Below, piece after piece: positions 19,250 to 28,313 of a stretch of DNA of 64,000 bases. The stretch comes from Imperialibacter sp. EC-SDR9. Its GTDB lineage: Bacteria; Bacteroidota; Bacteroidia; Cytophagales; Cyclobacteriaceae. The translations under genes were made by a program, and so were the position numbers. How positions within the stretch are numbered: the first letter of the stretch is position 1; each line of letters begins with the position of its first letter. The DNA lies in the NCBI RefSeq assembly GCF_902498805.1, contig NZ_LR701603.1, forward strand, positions 1 to 64,000, written 5' to 3'. The notes under the pieces are model-generated. The model did no database searches, was not told where the DNA came from, and was given only the letters and a program-made list of their open reading frames with translations.

Positions 19250-19411
19250 AAGACTGATGATGTTTGTGAAAACTAAAGTAAGGTTTGCATACGCCTGATT
19301 TTCGCCAAATGAGGAAGTGCCGGGGGTGAGTGAGTATTCGTTAGGGGAAGGTGATTTTCAGGCGCCGCCTGTAGTGTGTTTTGTAGCGCTTATAGCTACC
19401 TCAGAAGAGGC

Positions 19412-19951
19412 TTAGCCGAGGCTGATTCTAAAGCACTTTCCTTCCCTCGTCAACAGCCCATTATCGCTTGGTGAGGCGTAAGACGCTATTTCTTTTCCAA
19501 ACTTCTCATAGAAACCAAACGACTTTGGGTGGCTGGAGCTAAGGTAGATGTCAGTGAAGCTCAGCTTTCCATAGTAGGGTATGATAACCTCCTTCAGCCA
19601 TCGCTGCCCAATGCCCTGACCCTGCTCCATGATATGGAAGTATTTGAGGATAAGAGATTTTTCGGGCTTCGGTATCGGATACCTCGATTCAATTGTTACC
19701 AGCTCGCCATGCACCATAAAAAGAGCGCCCTTCAGTTCTTCGCCCTTCATCAGTAAGTGCGAATCTACCCCCAGGGTCGCTTTCTTTTGCAGTTGATTAA
19801 AAAAGTAGGTAGCATGGGTCAGCTCATTGTAGTCGTCCCAGTCGTTGGCAAGTTTCCATTGTACATAGTACCCTGTCGGGGCCAGGAATTCAGAATGGAA
19901 TACCTTACTGAGTAGAAACGACCAGTCGCCTGAGGTGTACAGTGTTTGCAT
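19412..19951 (-). CDS. GNAT family N-acetyltransferase
   Basis: A 179-residue acetyltransferase. The acetyl-CoA motif is EQGQGIGQRWLKE (about 110-122, the Q-x-x-G-x-G/A loop), preceded by the beta4 strand SLILKYFHIM and followed by TDIYLSSSHPKSFGFYEKFG, the usual beta5-alpha4 region with Y-E-K-F-G. The substrate is not recognisable. No signal peptide. It lies downstream of the SH3 lipoprotein on the same strand, separated by a terminator hairpin, so it is probably independently transcribed. Confidence 0.8.
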   Translation of the reverse strand: MQTLYTSGDWSFLLSKVFHSEFLAPTGYYVQWKLANDWDDYNELTHATYFFNQLQKKATLGVDSHLLMKGEELKGALFMVHGELVTIESRYPIPKPEKSLILKYFHIMEQGQGIGQRWLKEVIIPYYGKLSFTDIYLSSSHPKSFGFYEKFGKEIASYASPSDNGLLTREGKCFRISLG

Positions 19952-19974
19952 AACACCACAAAAGAAGTAAATAT

Positions 19975-20000
19975 ATGGTTCGCCCGGTAGAGCGAACCAT
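19975..20000 (-). terminator. Terminator of the SH3 lipoprotein gene
   Basis: Perfect 9-bp arms atggttcgc and gcgaaccat with an 8-base loop. On the minus strand they are followed by a U-rich stretch, just after the stop at 20014. Confidence 0.6.
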
Positions 20001-20013
20001 GCAAAAGCGGGGA

Positions 20014-20766
20014 TTACTGCTGCGCAGCCACACTGTCGGCCGGTTCAGCCATTGGGTCAATACTCATTCCTTCCAGCTCGCCCTCCAGCCTGGGAATAAA
20101 CGTGGAGCCAGAGAAGTCAGGGTTGTTCACAATATCCGAAATGGCTTGCTTTCTCTTTTCCATGTCCTTTTCGTTCAGTGCGATCCTGCCAAATTTGGCG
20201 GCTGCAATGTCAACAGGCTTTGGCGACAAGTTTTCTTTTTTTACCCAGCCTGTTTCTATCCAGGTGCCCTCGTTGCGTTTGCCAACAACTTCCGCCCAGT
20301 CGTCCTGCAGGCTTTTTATGGCTACAATATCCATTTGGCTGAAGCTTTTGTCGGACTTGGTGAGCAGATCGGGCCTTTTATAAATCGACACATCATCGGT
20401 GAACACAGCAGCCATGCCTCCCTCAATCACCAGCAGGCTTTGTGCCCAGCCTTCTTTGCCATCAGCCAGGCTCACCCTGGCATAGGCCCGGTTGTTGTCG
20501 CTGGAGTCAACAGCAGACTCTCCCAGCAGGGTTAGCGTTTCACCGATACTAATAGAGGTGATGTACTTGCTTTTAGCATTGGGCTCAGCCCTTACGGAGA
20601 GATTGTCCCACACGCATACCGCAGCAAGTGGTTGGGCACCCGCTTCGCTTTGGTCGGTACTAGCCTCACCTTCCATCGCCTTATCACCGGTGGCGGAAGT
20701 TTTTTCTGTTTGTGAGCATGCTGTCAGGAGAAAGGTTGACAGAAAAAAGAATGCTATCTTTTTCAT
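20014..20766 (-). CDS. SH3-domain lipoprotein
   Basis: A 250-residue lipoprotein (MKKIAFFFLSTFLLTACSQT, Cys17). After a low-complexity acidic linker it has a bacterial SH3-like module (about 50-115: DNLSVRAEPNAKSKYITSISIGETLTLLGES ... EGWAQSLLV). A second, weaker SH3-like unit follows (about 118-180: DVSIYKRPDLLTKSDKSF ... GTWIETGWVKKENL). The C-terminus is helical. Such proteins bind cell-wall or protein ligands in the periplasm; no enzyme domain is attached here. It ends in a strong hairpin, so it appears to be a single-gene unit. Confidence 0.75.
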   Translation of the reverse strand: MKKIAFFFLSTFLLTACSQTEKTSATGDKAMEGEASTDQSEAGAQPLAAVCVWDNLSVRAEPNAKSKYITSISIGETLTLLGESAVDSSDNNRAYARVSLADGKEGWAQSLLVIEGGMAAVFTDDVSIYKRPDLLTKSDKSFSQMDIVAIKSLQDDWAEVVGKRNEGTWIETGWVKKENLSPKPVDIAAAKFGRIALNEKDMEKRKQAISDIVNNPDFSGSTFIPRLEGELEGMSIDPMAEPADSVAAQQ

Positions 20767-21005
20767 AGTTAGGTTGGTTTGGTTGTAGTAGTTAGATAAT
20801 TATTTCTTCAAAATAGAAATAATAAAGATGTAATGAATCATCTATTTCAAAAAAATCCACATGGAAACTACAGCCAGATCAATTGGATTGAAATACTTGC
20901 ACTACCATAATTCCCTGTAAAGGCAGTGAGAAAAGGATGCAAAAACGAAAGCATTGCGATCTGACGCAGCCGAATAGTTTCAAAAACTAAGGAGGTAGAT
21001 TAACT

Positions 21006-21032
21006 AAAGCCGGTAGAAACACCGGCTTTTTT
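21006..21032. terminator. Terminator hairpin next to the DUF5916 gene
   Basis: Arms aaagccggt (21006-21014) and accggcttt (21021-21029) lie six bases past the stop of the minus-strand DUF5916 gene. The T run is actually stronger on the plus strand, so it may act in both directions. Confidence 0.6.
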
Positions 21033-21037
21033 GTGCG

Positions 21038-23233
21038 TTAAATATTCCACCAGTAAGTAAACTTCAGCACAATGGCTCTGTTCTTTACATTGAACAGTCC
21101 CGACTCATAGGGCGTTGGCAGGTAATTGTCGGTATACACTATGAACAAGTCGGAGGCCGGCGCATAGCGCCACTGTATCCTGGCATTCAGGTTAACATTG
21201 TCCTGTTGATCGTTGTACTGCAAAAAGCCCGTGAGATAGAGCTTGTTAGTCATAGTCACGTCGAGGCGTGGGCCAATCAGCCAGAAGTTGGTAGTGTTCC
21301 ATGGCTCGTCCATCACTATCTTGTTGTAGCTCGAGCTTAGGGCTATGCTTACATAGGGCTGGAACCGGTAGCCAATATCGGTGGTAAAGTTGAATCTTGT
21401 GCCATCGTTATAGTAGCCGCCATAGCGGGTGCTGAACCCATAGGTGAAAACACTTTGTGGCCGACTGCTAAACTCAGTGCCCCATGAGGCCCAATTGTGT
21501 TTTGTTCCTGTTTGTAGGCTGTCTTTGCCTGAGTTGGTGGGGTCAAATGGGAATAGCAGCTCCACATAGTCAAAACCCCGCCACACTGTAAATCTCTCCT
21601 GCTTTCTGAAAACGAAATTGTAACTACCAAAGGTTGTGTTGTCGGTCAGGTAGAAGTCAGGTTTGAACACGGTGTACGTGCCCAATGTAGGGCCATGGCT
21701 GAGCAGCAGCTTGCCTTTTGGGAAGAAGTTGTAGCTCACCTGGGGCGACAAACGAATAAAATTTTTGCGGGGCACATAGCCTGCCTCTGCTGTGAAGTTT
21801 TTGCCTACATACTCGTGCTGCCATGCCACTGTCAGTTTTCTGCCAGAGTATTGCAGATTGGCTGCCTGGGTGAAATCCTGCCCTTTCACGTCGGGGCTAA
21901 ACGACTTAAGAAAGAGCGCTTTGCCGGTAAGTTTGTTGTTAGACGTGGCAAGGTTGTATTCCAAGCCTAGGTTTCGGTTGTATTGCGAGTAAACCGGCTT
22001 ATCTGAACTGAGGTCGGGTGTGTAGTTGATCGACTCCTTGTTCACAAACAGAAAGCCGATGTTAGAGCGGGCAAACACCCGGCGTTGCAGAGCCATTACA
22101 GCAAAGTTTTGTGCAGGAAGCGCTGTTTCTCCTACTTTCCCTGTTTGCATATCCATCAACCCTACCCGCCAGTTTCGGTTAATTCTTCCGCTGAGTCTGG
22201 CACCAAACTGAATAGGCACTCCCAGCCCAACTCGCCGGGAAAAGAAGGGGCGAATGGAGGAGTAGCCAAAATTGGCAAAGAGGTCGCCGTTTTCCAGAAA
22301 AAACTGTCGTCGTTCGGGAAAAAATAACTCAAACCGATCAAGGTTGGTCACTTGTCTGTCTACATCCACCTGCGAGAAGTCGGGGTTGATAGTGAGGTCG
22401 AGGTTCAGCGACGAGGTGAGGGCAATTTTGGCATCGGCTCCCACGTCGCCGGTCACGTCGGCATCGGTACCTTCTTCGTAATTTTTGGCCACTCGACCGA
22501 GTGTGTAGGGAATCACCGAGATGTTGGGGCCCGCTGCTGGTGGCGGCTGGTCCCAAACGAGTATGCCGGTGTAAGCCAGCGAAGCACTTGGAAACTGCCG
22601 TGGCACAGGCGCCCAGCTCGACTTCTCAGTCGTTTTCAGGTCGAGGCGACTGAAGTTGATGCCCCAATTGGTGATGCCATTTTTGTATCGGATGCTTTTG
22701 AAAGGCACGGCCATTTCGAACACGTAGCGGTCGTCGTAATTTTTCACCGCCGAGGTCCATTTGTTGTCCCAGCTGAGGTCCACCGAGCCCCCGTTGTACA
22801 TAATGCCATCCCATTGTGCACCTGCTGCATTGGCGCCAAAACTGAAGCCATTGGTTTGGTCATCGAACGGATCCATAAACAGCAGGAAGTTGTCGTTTTT
22901 GCCGAAGCTGAAATCTCTTCTCAGGGACTCCACATAGTACGGGCCTTCTATTGGGCCATGAAAGCAGGTGGCGACAAGGTAGAGAGTGTGGTCGTCGTAG
23001 GTCATGCGGACATCAGTGCGCACTTTGGCAAAGCTGGTATCCATAGGTAGAATACTAAAGAAGTCGGTAGCGACATCTGCATCGAGCCAGGCCTGCTCGT
23101 CCATGGCACCGTCGATGACAACGGGAGATGAGGCTTTTTGGATATGCAGCTTGTAATCCTCATTCTTTTTTTGAGCGAGGGAGGTGTTTAATGCAAAACA
23201 GCAGGTCGTTAAAAGGAATAAGAAATGCTTCAC
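21038..23233 (-). CDS. DUF5916 outer-membrane protein with CBM9-like domain
   Basis: A 731-residue exported protein. After a signal peptide (about 1-20, ending TSLAQ) comes a carbohydrate-binding family 9-like beta-sandwich (about 33-215: VVIDGAMDEQAWLDADVATDFF ... VRMTYDDHTLYLVATC ... YVFEMAVPFKSIRY). A long segment typical of DUF5916 follows, with LTINPDFSQVDVDRQVTNLDRFELFFPERRQFF-like sequence and a beta-barrel-like C-terminus that ends in alternating hydrophobic residues (RAIVLKFTYWWNI), as in outer-membrane proteins. The family is widespread in Bacteroidota. The substrate is unknown; glycan binding is suggested only by the CBM9 fold. It is transcribed alone and ends in the hairpin at 21006. 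Confidence 0.85.
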   Translation of the reverse strand: MKHFLFLLTTCCFALNTSLAQKKNEDYKLHIQKASSPVVIDGAMDEQAWLDADVATDFFSILPMDTSFAKVRTDVRMTYDDHTLYLVATCFHGPIEGPYYVESLRRDFSFGKNDNFLLFMDPFDDQTNGFSFGANAAGAQWDGIMYNGGSVDLSWDNKWTSAVKNYDDRYVFEMAVPFKSIRYKNGITNWGINFSRLDLKTTEKSSWAPVPRQFPSASLAYTGILVWDQPPPAAGPNISVIPYTLGRVAKNYEEGTDADVTGDVGADAKIALTSSLNLDLTINPDFSQVDVDRQVTNLDRFELFFPERRQFFLENGDLFANFGYSSIRPFFSRRVGLGVPIQFGARLSGRINRNWRVGLMDMQTGKVGETALPAQNFAVMALQRRVFARSNIGFLFVNKESINYTPDLSSDKPVYSQYNRNLGLEYNLATSNNKLTGKALFLKSFSPDVKGQDFTQAANLQYSGRKLTVAWQHEYVGKNFTAEAGYVPRKNFIRLSPQVSYNFFPKGKLLLSHGPTLGTYTVFKPDFYLTDNTTFGSYNFVFRKQERFTVWRGFDYVELLFPFDPTNSGKDSLQTGTKHNWASWGTEFSSRPQSVFTYGFSTRYGGYYNDGTRFNFTTDIGYRFQPYVSIALSSSYNKIVMDEPWNTTNFWLIGPRLDVTMTNKLYLTGFLQYNDQQDNVNLNARIQWRYAPASDLFIVYTDNYLPTPYESGLFNVKNRAIVLKFTYWWNI

Positions 23234-23359
23234 GTAGTAAGGTGTCGTTTAAGAGGTTCCGGCAAAAGTATCACCTTATTTGAAGTATTTAATCATCGAT
23301 ATGACCAACGGCTGATAATCGAAATGACAGCCGGGTGTTTATCTCTGGTCGCTGGCGAC

Positions 23360-24718
23360 CTATTTACCCTGCAGAAGTGCTTTTAAGGGTTTGTGCAGGG
23401 CCGCAATGGCTGCCGCCAGGGCGAGCAGGCTGATTGGCCATAGCCACCCGCTTGCCGCACCGGCAGACGAAAGATAACTTTTGATCAGGCTTGCAAGCCA
23501 GAAACCGATGGTCACAAGGCACAGATTGTAGAAAAAGTCAAAAAGGCCAAGCCGTTTACTGCCAAATAGCCTGACTGCAATGAGGACTAAAACCGTGCAG
23601 ACGGCCGTAATGCCAGTGTAATAGGTTTCATTGGGCCAGCCATTTTCTTCTGTCAATGATGGTGCGGTTGTCAGCTCATTTTCAAGCAGGTACTTCCCTG
23701 CAAGGCTGTTGATCAGGATGTTTGTCTTTTTGTTAAGAATTTCCTGGCTGATTTCGTAATAAAATTTCTGATGATTATATGCCACCTGGTAATTACCCTT
23801 GCTGACATATATTTCCCTCATTAGTTCGTGTGATTCTTTTTTTCGATTTTCCAAACCCAGTCTTTCCGCTATTTCCAGGCTTTTATTGGCATAAAACAAA
23901 GAGGTGTCGGCCATGCCCGTTTTCAGGTAGGCCTTGCCCAGGTTGTAAAATGTTGGGCAAAGCGAAGCATCGCCCATAGAGATTTGCCGCTTGAGGTAAA
24001 GTGCCTCTTTCAGGTAGTTGATGGCTTCGTTATGCTTTCCCAGGATATTGTGGGAAAAGCCCAGGTTGTTGAGGGTTCTGGCGATGTCTAAAGAGTCGTT
24101 CATGTACTCGCCAAGCACGATGGCTTTGTCGAAGTAGCGCCGGCTGCTGTCGGGGTAGCCGAGTGCAGCATATGTTACACCGATTCGATTGTAGAGCTCT
24201 GACTGGTCTTTGGGACTTTCCATGAAGTTGAGAAGACTCAGCGACTGGAAATAATACTTCAGTGCTTCTTCTTTGTTTTCAATATTGAACAAGAGGTATC
24301 CCAGTGATTTAAGCACCAAAGCCTCTCCATTTTTATCCCCTACCGACTTGAATATGCTGATCGATTCTGTGTAGCTGTCGGAGGCGAGGTTATACTGCCC
24401 CACTTCAAAGTAGCACTTACCCAACTGGTATCTTCCATAAGCTTCGTCATGCTTTGATTGGTTGTTTTTGGCAGTTAGAGTGTGATGTAAAGCGTAGGAA
24501 AATGCGGAGTCTGGATTTGCCCTCATCAGGGAGTCGGCGGTTTTCAGAAAGGTTGATTTACTGAAGTTGCCAGGCTCGAAGGCTTCCAGGGAGTCTTCCT
24601 CTCCGATGGACTGACTAAAACATGGGCCGACGAAGACCAGATGAAAAAGTAGAGTTATTGCTGGCAGAAAATTAGTTGTAGAAATTTTTTCTAGCGTGCA
24701 AAGGGTTTGCTTAATCAT
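23360..24718 (-). CDS. TPR membrane protein without kinase domain
   Basis: A 452-residue protein with an N-terminal signal or anchor (hydrophobic about 17-35). About seven tetratricopeptide units follow (about 80-320, for example AYGRYQLGKCYFEVGQYNLAS, AINYLKEALYLKRQ and TFYNLGKAYLKTGMADTSL), then three or four transmembrane helices at the C-terminus (about 365-450). The periplasmic part resembles the sensor part of the TPR histidine kinases elsewhere in this window, but the C-terminal domain is only membrane helices with no HisKA or ATPase motif. It may be an accessory sensor or a scaffold. Divergent from the CHASE3 kinase at 25011, with a 292-base AT-rich gap between them. Confidence 0.7.
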   Translation of the reverse strand: MIKQTLCTLEKISTTNFLPAITLLFHLVFVGPCFSQSIGEEDSLEAFEPGNFSKSTFLKTADSLMRANPDSAFSYALHHTLTAKNNQSKHDEAYGRYQLGKCYFEVGQYNLASDSYTESISIFKSVGDKNGEALVLKSLGYLLFNIENKEEALKYYFQSLSLLNFMESPKDQSELYNRIGVTYAALGYPDSSRRYFDKAIVLGEYMNDSLDIARTLNNLGFSHNILGKHNEAINYLKEALYLKRQISMGDASLCPTFYNLGKAYLKTGMADTSLFYANKSLEIAERLGLENRKKESHELMREIYVSKGNYQVAYNHQKFYYEISQEILNKKTNILINSLAGKYLLENELTTAPSLTEENGWPNETYYTGITAVCTVLVLIAVRLFGSKRLGLFDFFYNLCLVTIGFWLASLIKSYLSSAGAASGWLWPISLLALAAAIAALHKPLKALLQGK

Positions 24719-25010
24719 AGGATTAGACCGTTGTTTTATGGAGAGTGTATGGTTTTAGTTGATAGATGGTAAAAAGTTTGCTTGCAAATTTTTCTAAATT
24801 TATAACAATAAGTTATTTGACCAGGAGGCTGATTGAATAGCGTCTCCGTCATAAATTATTGATAATTTACAATTATTTTATTAGATAGTTACATAATATT
24901 ACCATCTCTCAACTTAGCTAGTGGACTTTTAGGAAAAAAATTTGGTCATTATAACTAAGGTTGGGCTATCGACCGTCTTGTCGGGCCCGTCTCTTTTTTT
25001 GAATTAGGAA

Positions 25011-26726
25011 ATGCTATCGGAGGTTGACAAACGGATTATCGTGGGATTTGCAATGGCACTAGTGCTTTTGGTGATCACTATTTTCTTCTCTTATAGAAAT
25101 ATGTCGCAGCTAAGGAATGTTACGCTTGAGGTGACACACACCCATGATGTATTGTTTCGGATTGAGGAAATCTATTCACAACTCCTTGAAATTGAATCGA
25201 ACAAACGTGGTTTTTTACTCTATCACGATCAATCTTTTGACGAAGCCAAGCTTGCTGGAATCGAGACAATATACTTGCACCTGGATACACTGAGGGATCT
25301 TATTGGTGGCAATGGTGCACAAACACAAAGGTTTGATACCCTTCAGCGCCTGATTTCCCAAAGAATTGCCTTGTCTCAAGACATTGTCAATGACAGCCTG
25401 GCACCACGGGTTCCCTCCCGTTCAACCGACTACTCTCTCAGAGGGAAGCGCCTCACCGATGCCATCAAGCGAATAGCTGGGGAGATGAAGAACGATGAAA
25501 GAGATCTTCTTAATGGCAAGATGCGCCTTGTCAATGCTTCCCATCGACAGTTCTATCAATTGTATGTGGCGTTTGGCTTAGTTATCCTCCTTATTTTCAT
25601 TTTTGTGGTTTACATCATTCGTGCCCGGGTGCAGGAGCGAATTGCCACCGAAGACTTTCTTAGGCGGCGCTCTGACGAGATAAAAGACCTTTACGACAAC
25701 GCACCCTGCGGCTATCATTCAGTGGACGGCGATGGCAATTTTATTGAAATCAACAACACCCTGCTGAGCTGGCTTGGCTACAGCAAAGATGAGGTGCTCC
25801 ATAAAATGAACTTTTCAGACTTTTTGAGTGAAAATGAAAAGGAGGTCTTCCTGGACAACTTTGACCGGTTTAAAGCTGAAGGTGTTGCCAGTTCCGTCGA
25901 ATTTGAGATGCTGAGGAAAGATGGAACCACCTTTCCTATTATATTGAATGCTACAGCTGTTTATGACGGGCGGGGGGGCTTTGTAAAGGACAGGGCAACC
26001 ATCTTTGATATTTCACTCCGAAAAGAGGCTGAGGACAAAGCCAGGTTTTTGAATGCGGAGATGGAAGCTTTCAGCTACTCTGTTTCCCATGACTTGCGGG
26101 CCCCATTGAGGTCTATCGACAGCTATACGAAGATCATAGCGGAAGAGTACCGGGACAAGTTCGATGACGAGGGACAAAGGTTAATAAATACAGTGCTGAA
26201 GAACTCAGCCAGAATGGCCCGCCTGATCGACGACCTGCTCGACTTTTCACGGGTGGGAAGAAAAGAGCTGATCAAGTCGTCTTTCAGTATGAAACTGTTG
26301 GTGCAAAGCGTGCTGGAAGAGATGGAGATAGGCGCCAACGATGCGAGCAAGGCTATCAACAATCAGATAGACCTCGACGCCTGGGGTGACAAAAGCACCC
26401 TTCGGCAGGTTTGGCACAATTTGATTTCCAATGCTGTGAAATACTCATCGAAGACACCCCGCACTGAAATAGACTTTGGATCCTATGCTGATCCCTCGGG
26501 CCACATCTTTTTTATCCGGGACCATGGTGTGGGGTTCGATATGGCTTATTACGACAAGCTGTTTGGTGTTTTTCAGCGATTGCATAGCTCAAGAGAGTAT
26601 GATGGAACGGGCGTGGGGCTTGCGCTGACCCAACGCATAGTTACCAAGCATGGAGGAGAAATATGGGCGGAGTCGCAGCCGAACCAGGGAAGTACCTTTT
26701 ATTTTAGTTTGCCGCTTAAAGATTAA
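25011..26726 (+). CDS. CHASE3-PAS sensor histidine kinase
   Basis: A 571-residue membrane kinase. Two transmembrane helices (about 10-28 and 184-202) bracket a periplasmic CHASE3 domain with the usual ESNKRGFLLY motif. Cytoplasmic part: a PAS domain (about 222-340: LYDNAPCGYHSVDGDGNFIEIN ... DISLRKEAEDK), HisKA with phosphoacceptor His360 (YSVSHDLRAPLRSID), and ATPase domain (HNLISNAVKYS, DHGVGFD, GTGVGLAL, and the C-terminal GGEIWAESQPNQGSTFYFSLP). This is the bacteriophytochrome-like kinase type often paired with Rcp-like single-domain regulators, and such a regulator starts four bases downstream. First gene of a three-gene operon ending at 28313. Confidence 0.92.
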   Translation: MLSEVDKRIIVGFAMALVLLVITIFFSYRNMSQLRNVTLEVTHTHDVLFRIEEIYSQLLEIESNKRGFLLYHDQSFDEAKLAGIETIYLHLDTLRDLIGGNGAQTQRFDTLQRLISQRIALSQDIVNDSLAPRVPSRSTDYSLRGKRLTDAIKRIAGEMKNDERDLLNGKMRLVNASHRQFYQLYVAFGLVILLIFIFVVYIIRARVQERIATEDFLRRRSDEIKDLYDNAPCGYHSVDGDGNFIEINNTLLSWLGYSKDEVLHKMNFSDFLSENEKEVFLDNFDRFKAEGVASSVEFEMLRKDGTTFPIILNATAVYDGRGGFVKDRATIFDISLRKEAEDKARFLNAEMEAFSYSVSHDLRAPLRSIDSYTKIIAEEYRDKFDDEGQRLINTVLKNSARMARLIDDLLDFSRVGRKELIKSSFSMKLLVQSVLEEMEIGANDASKAINNQIDLDAWGDKSTLRQVWHNLISNAVKYSSKTPRTEIDFGSYADPSGHIFFIRDHGVGFDMAYYDKLFGVFQRLHSSREYDGTGVGLALTQRIVTKHGGEIWAESQPNQGSTFYFSLPLKD

Positions 26727-26730
26727 CTAT

Positions 26731-27183
26731 ATGATTCAAGAAACAGAAGACCAACCGTATTTGTTACTAGCTGATGACAGCGAAGAAGATGCCGACCTGA
26801 CTGCCCGGGTGCTGAGAGGGGGGAAACTCATCGAGCACGTTGTGCACTTTTATGATGGTGCCCAGCTACTCGATTATGTGTTTTCATCATCGTTCAGGGC
26901 TCACCCACTGCTTCTGTTACTTGATCTGGACATGCCAAAAACACATGGACTGGAAGTGTTGCGCAAAATGAAGGGAGATGGGGACAAGAAGCACATTCCC
27001 GTGGTAGTAATGTCGGGTTGTAGCGACGAGGGTGTGATTAAACAGACCTACGAGCTGGGGGTCAACGGGTTTGTTAGAAAACATACGCAGTTTGAAAAAT
27101 TCAAAGAGGAGATTTTACATGTGGGGGAGTTTTGGTTGAAGACCAACTACTATCCCGGCTTTTGGAATAGCAGGCAAGTATGA
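26731..27183 (+). CDS. Single-domain response regulator, Rcp type
   Basis: A 150-residue receiver domain without an output domain. Acidic pocket DDSEEDAD near the start, phosphoacceptor Asp65 in LLLDLDMPKTHG, the conserved Ser/Thr in VVVMSGC, and Lys in FVRKHTQF. The ATG at 26731 starts a protein (MIQETEDQPYLLLADD) of normal size; an in-frame ATG at 26650 lies inside the kinase gene and would add a foreign extension. The gene follows the kinase by four bases and overlaps the next gene by four (ATGA), so the three form an operon. It probably takes phosphate from the CHASE3 kinase and passes it on by protein contact. Confidence 0.9.
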   Translation: MIQETEDQPYLLLADDSEEDADLTARVLRGGKLIEHVVHFYDGAQLLDYVFSSSFRAHPLLLLLDLDMPKTHGLEVLRKMKGDGDKKHIPVVVMSGCSDEGVIKQTYELGVNGFVRKHTQFEKFKEEILHVGEFWLKTNYYPGFWNSRQV

Positions 27184-28313
27184 GCGACCATTTGAAAATA
27201 TTGATATTAGAGGATTTTGAAGAGGACGCTGATCTTTTGAAGATTAATCTGAAGCGACAGGGACTACTGTTTGAGTCAGTCGTTGTTGATAACCGGGACG
27301 ATTATGTCCGGCAGTTGGTGGCCTTCTGCCCGGAGGTGGTGTTGTCTGATCACCAGCTTCCCCAGTTTGATTCAACGGAGGCCCTGCAAATTTGCAGGGA
27401 GAAAACAGACAATATTCCATTTATTTTGGTTACAGGCACGGTGTCGGAAGAGTTTGCTGTGCTGTGTATCAAGCAGGGTGCTGATGATTATATACTCAAA
27501 AACAACCTTACCCGGCTTTCTTCAGCTATATTCAGCGCACTCAACCAGCGGGAGGAAGAGAGAAAGCGAAAAGAGGCTGAAGAGAACCTGAGAGAGCAAA
27601 ACAAGGAACTCACCAAACTCAATGGGGAGCTGGATAGCTTTGTGTACAGGGTTTCTCATAATCTCCGGGCACCTCTTACTTCCGTGCTGGGCCTTATTCA
27701 GCTTTCTAAACTGAATGGTGTTTCGCCTGCTGAAATAGAAAGATACCTGGGTTTGATGGAGCAGAGCATTGTGAAGCTCGATCATACTGTGCGGGGCATT
27801 CTTGACTACTCACAGAATACCCGCAAGGCCCTTGAGAGTGAAGAGGTCGTTTTCGACACGGTGGTCGACGAAAGCATCGCCAATTTCCGGTACATGGAGA
27901 AGTTTGATACCGTTAGTATCAGGAAAGAAATCGATCAAACCACCGCTTTCCACTCGGATACACTCAGGTTGGCCTTCATTTTTGATAACCTTATTTCCAA
28001 CGCTATCAAGTTTTCAAAAAAGCTGACAGACGAGGCTCGTTTTGTCAGAATTGCGGTCAAGGTTGCGAAAGAGGAGGCGGTCATTGTTTTGGAGGACAAT
28101 GGCATAGGCATTGAACCTGAATATATCGGGAAGGTATTTGACATGTTCTTTAAAATGGGTGAGTCAGGTGCGGGCCTCGGTTTGTATATTGTCAGAGAAA
28201 CGGTGGAAAGGCTGAAGGGTAGCATAGTACTGACCTCCGAGCCCGACAAGGGAACAACCATTACGATAACGCTTCCGAATCAGCTTCAGGAGTCGTTTGA
28301 GGCCAATCAATAA
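27180..28313 (+). CDS. Receiver-histidine kinase fusion
   Basis: A 377-residue soluble protein with the order receiver (about 5-122, phosphoacceptor Asp57 in LSDHQLPQF), a coiled linker (EREEERKRKEAEENLREQNK-like), HisKA with His160 (YRVSHNLRAPLTSVLGLIQL) and ATPase domain (DNLISNAIKFS, DNGIGIEPEYIG, GAGLGLYIV). Receiver-first kinases like this usually act as relay or feedback elements. It overlaps the preceding response regulator by four bases and presumably exchanges phosphate within the operon. Its last 53 bases are antisense to the end of the radical SAM gene. No transmembrane segment or sensor domain other than the receiver. Confidence 0.9.
   Translation: MSDHLKILILEDFEEDADLLKINLKRQGLLFESVVVDNRDDYVRQLVAFCPEVVLSDHQLPQFDSTEALQICREKTDNIPFILVTGTVSEEFAVLCIKQGADDYILKNNLTRLSSAIFSALNQREEERKRKEAEENLREQNKELTKLNGELDSFVYRVSHNLRAPLTSVLGLIQLSKLNGVSPAEIERYLGLMEQSIVKLDHTVRGILDYSQNTRKALESEEVVFDTVVDESIANFRYMEKFDTVSIRKEIDQTTAFHSDTLRLAFIFDNLISNAIKFSKKLTDEARFVRIAVKVAKEEAVIVLEDNGIGIEPEYIGKVFDMFFKMGESGAGLGLYIVRETVERLKGSIVLTSEPDKGTTITITLPNQLQESFEANQ

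Noticed and set aside
23348-23361. ggtcgc/gcgacc hairpin at the end of the TPR membrane protein gene
   Set aside because: It lacks a T run in either direction and overlaps the stop codon; too weak to call a terminator.
26650-26730. Longer response regulator starting inside the CHASE3 kinase gene
   Set aside because: The extra residues are the kinase C-terminus read in another frame; ATG 26731 gives a normal receiver domain.
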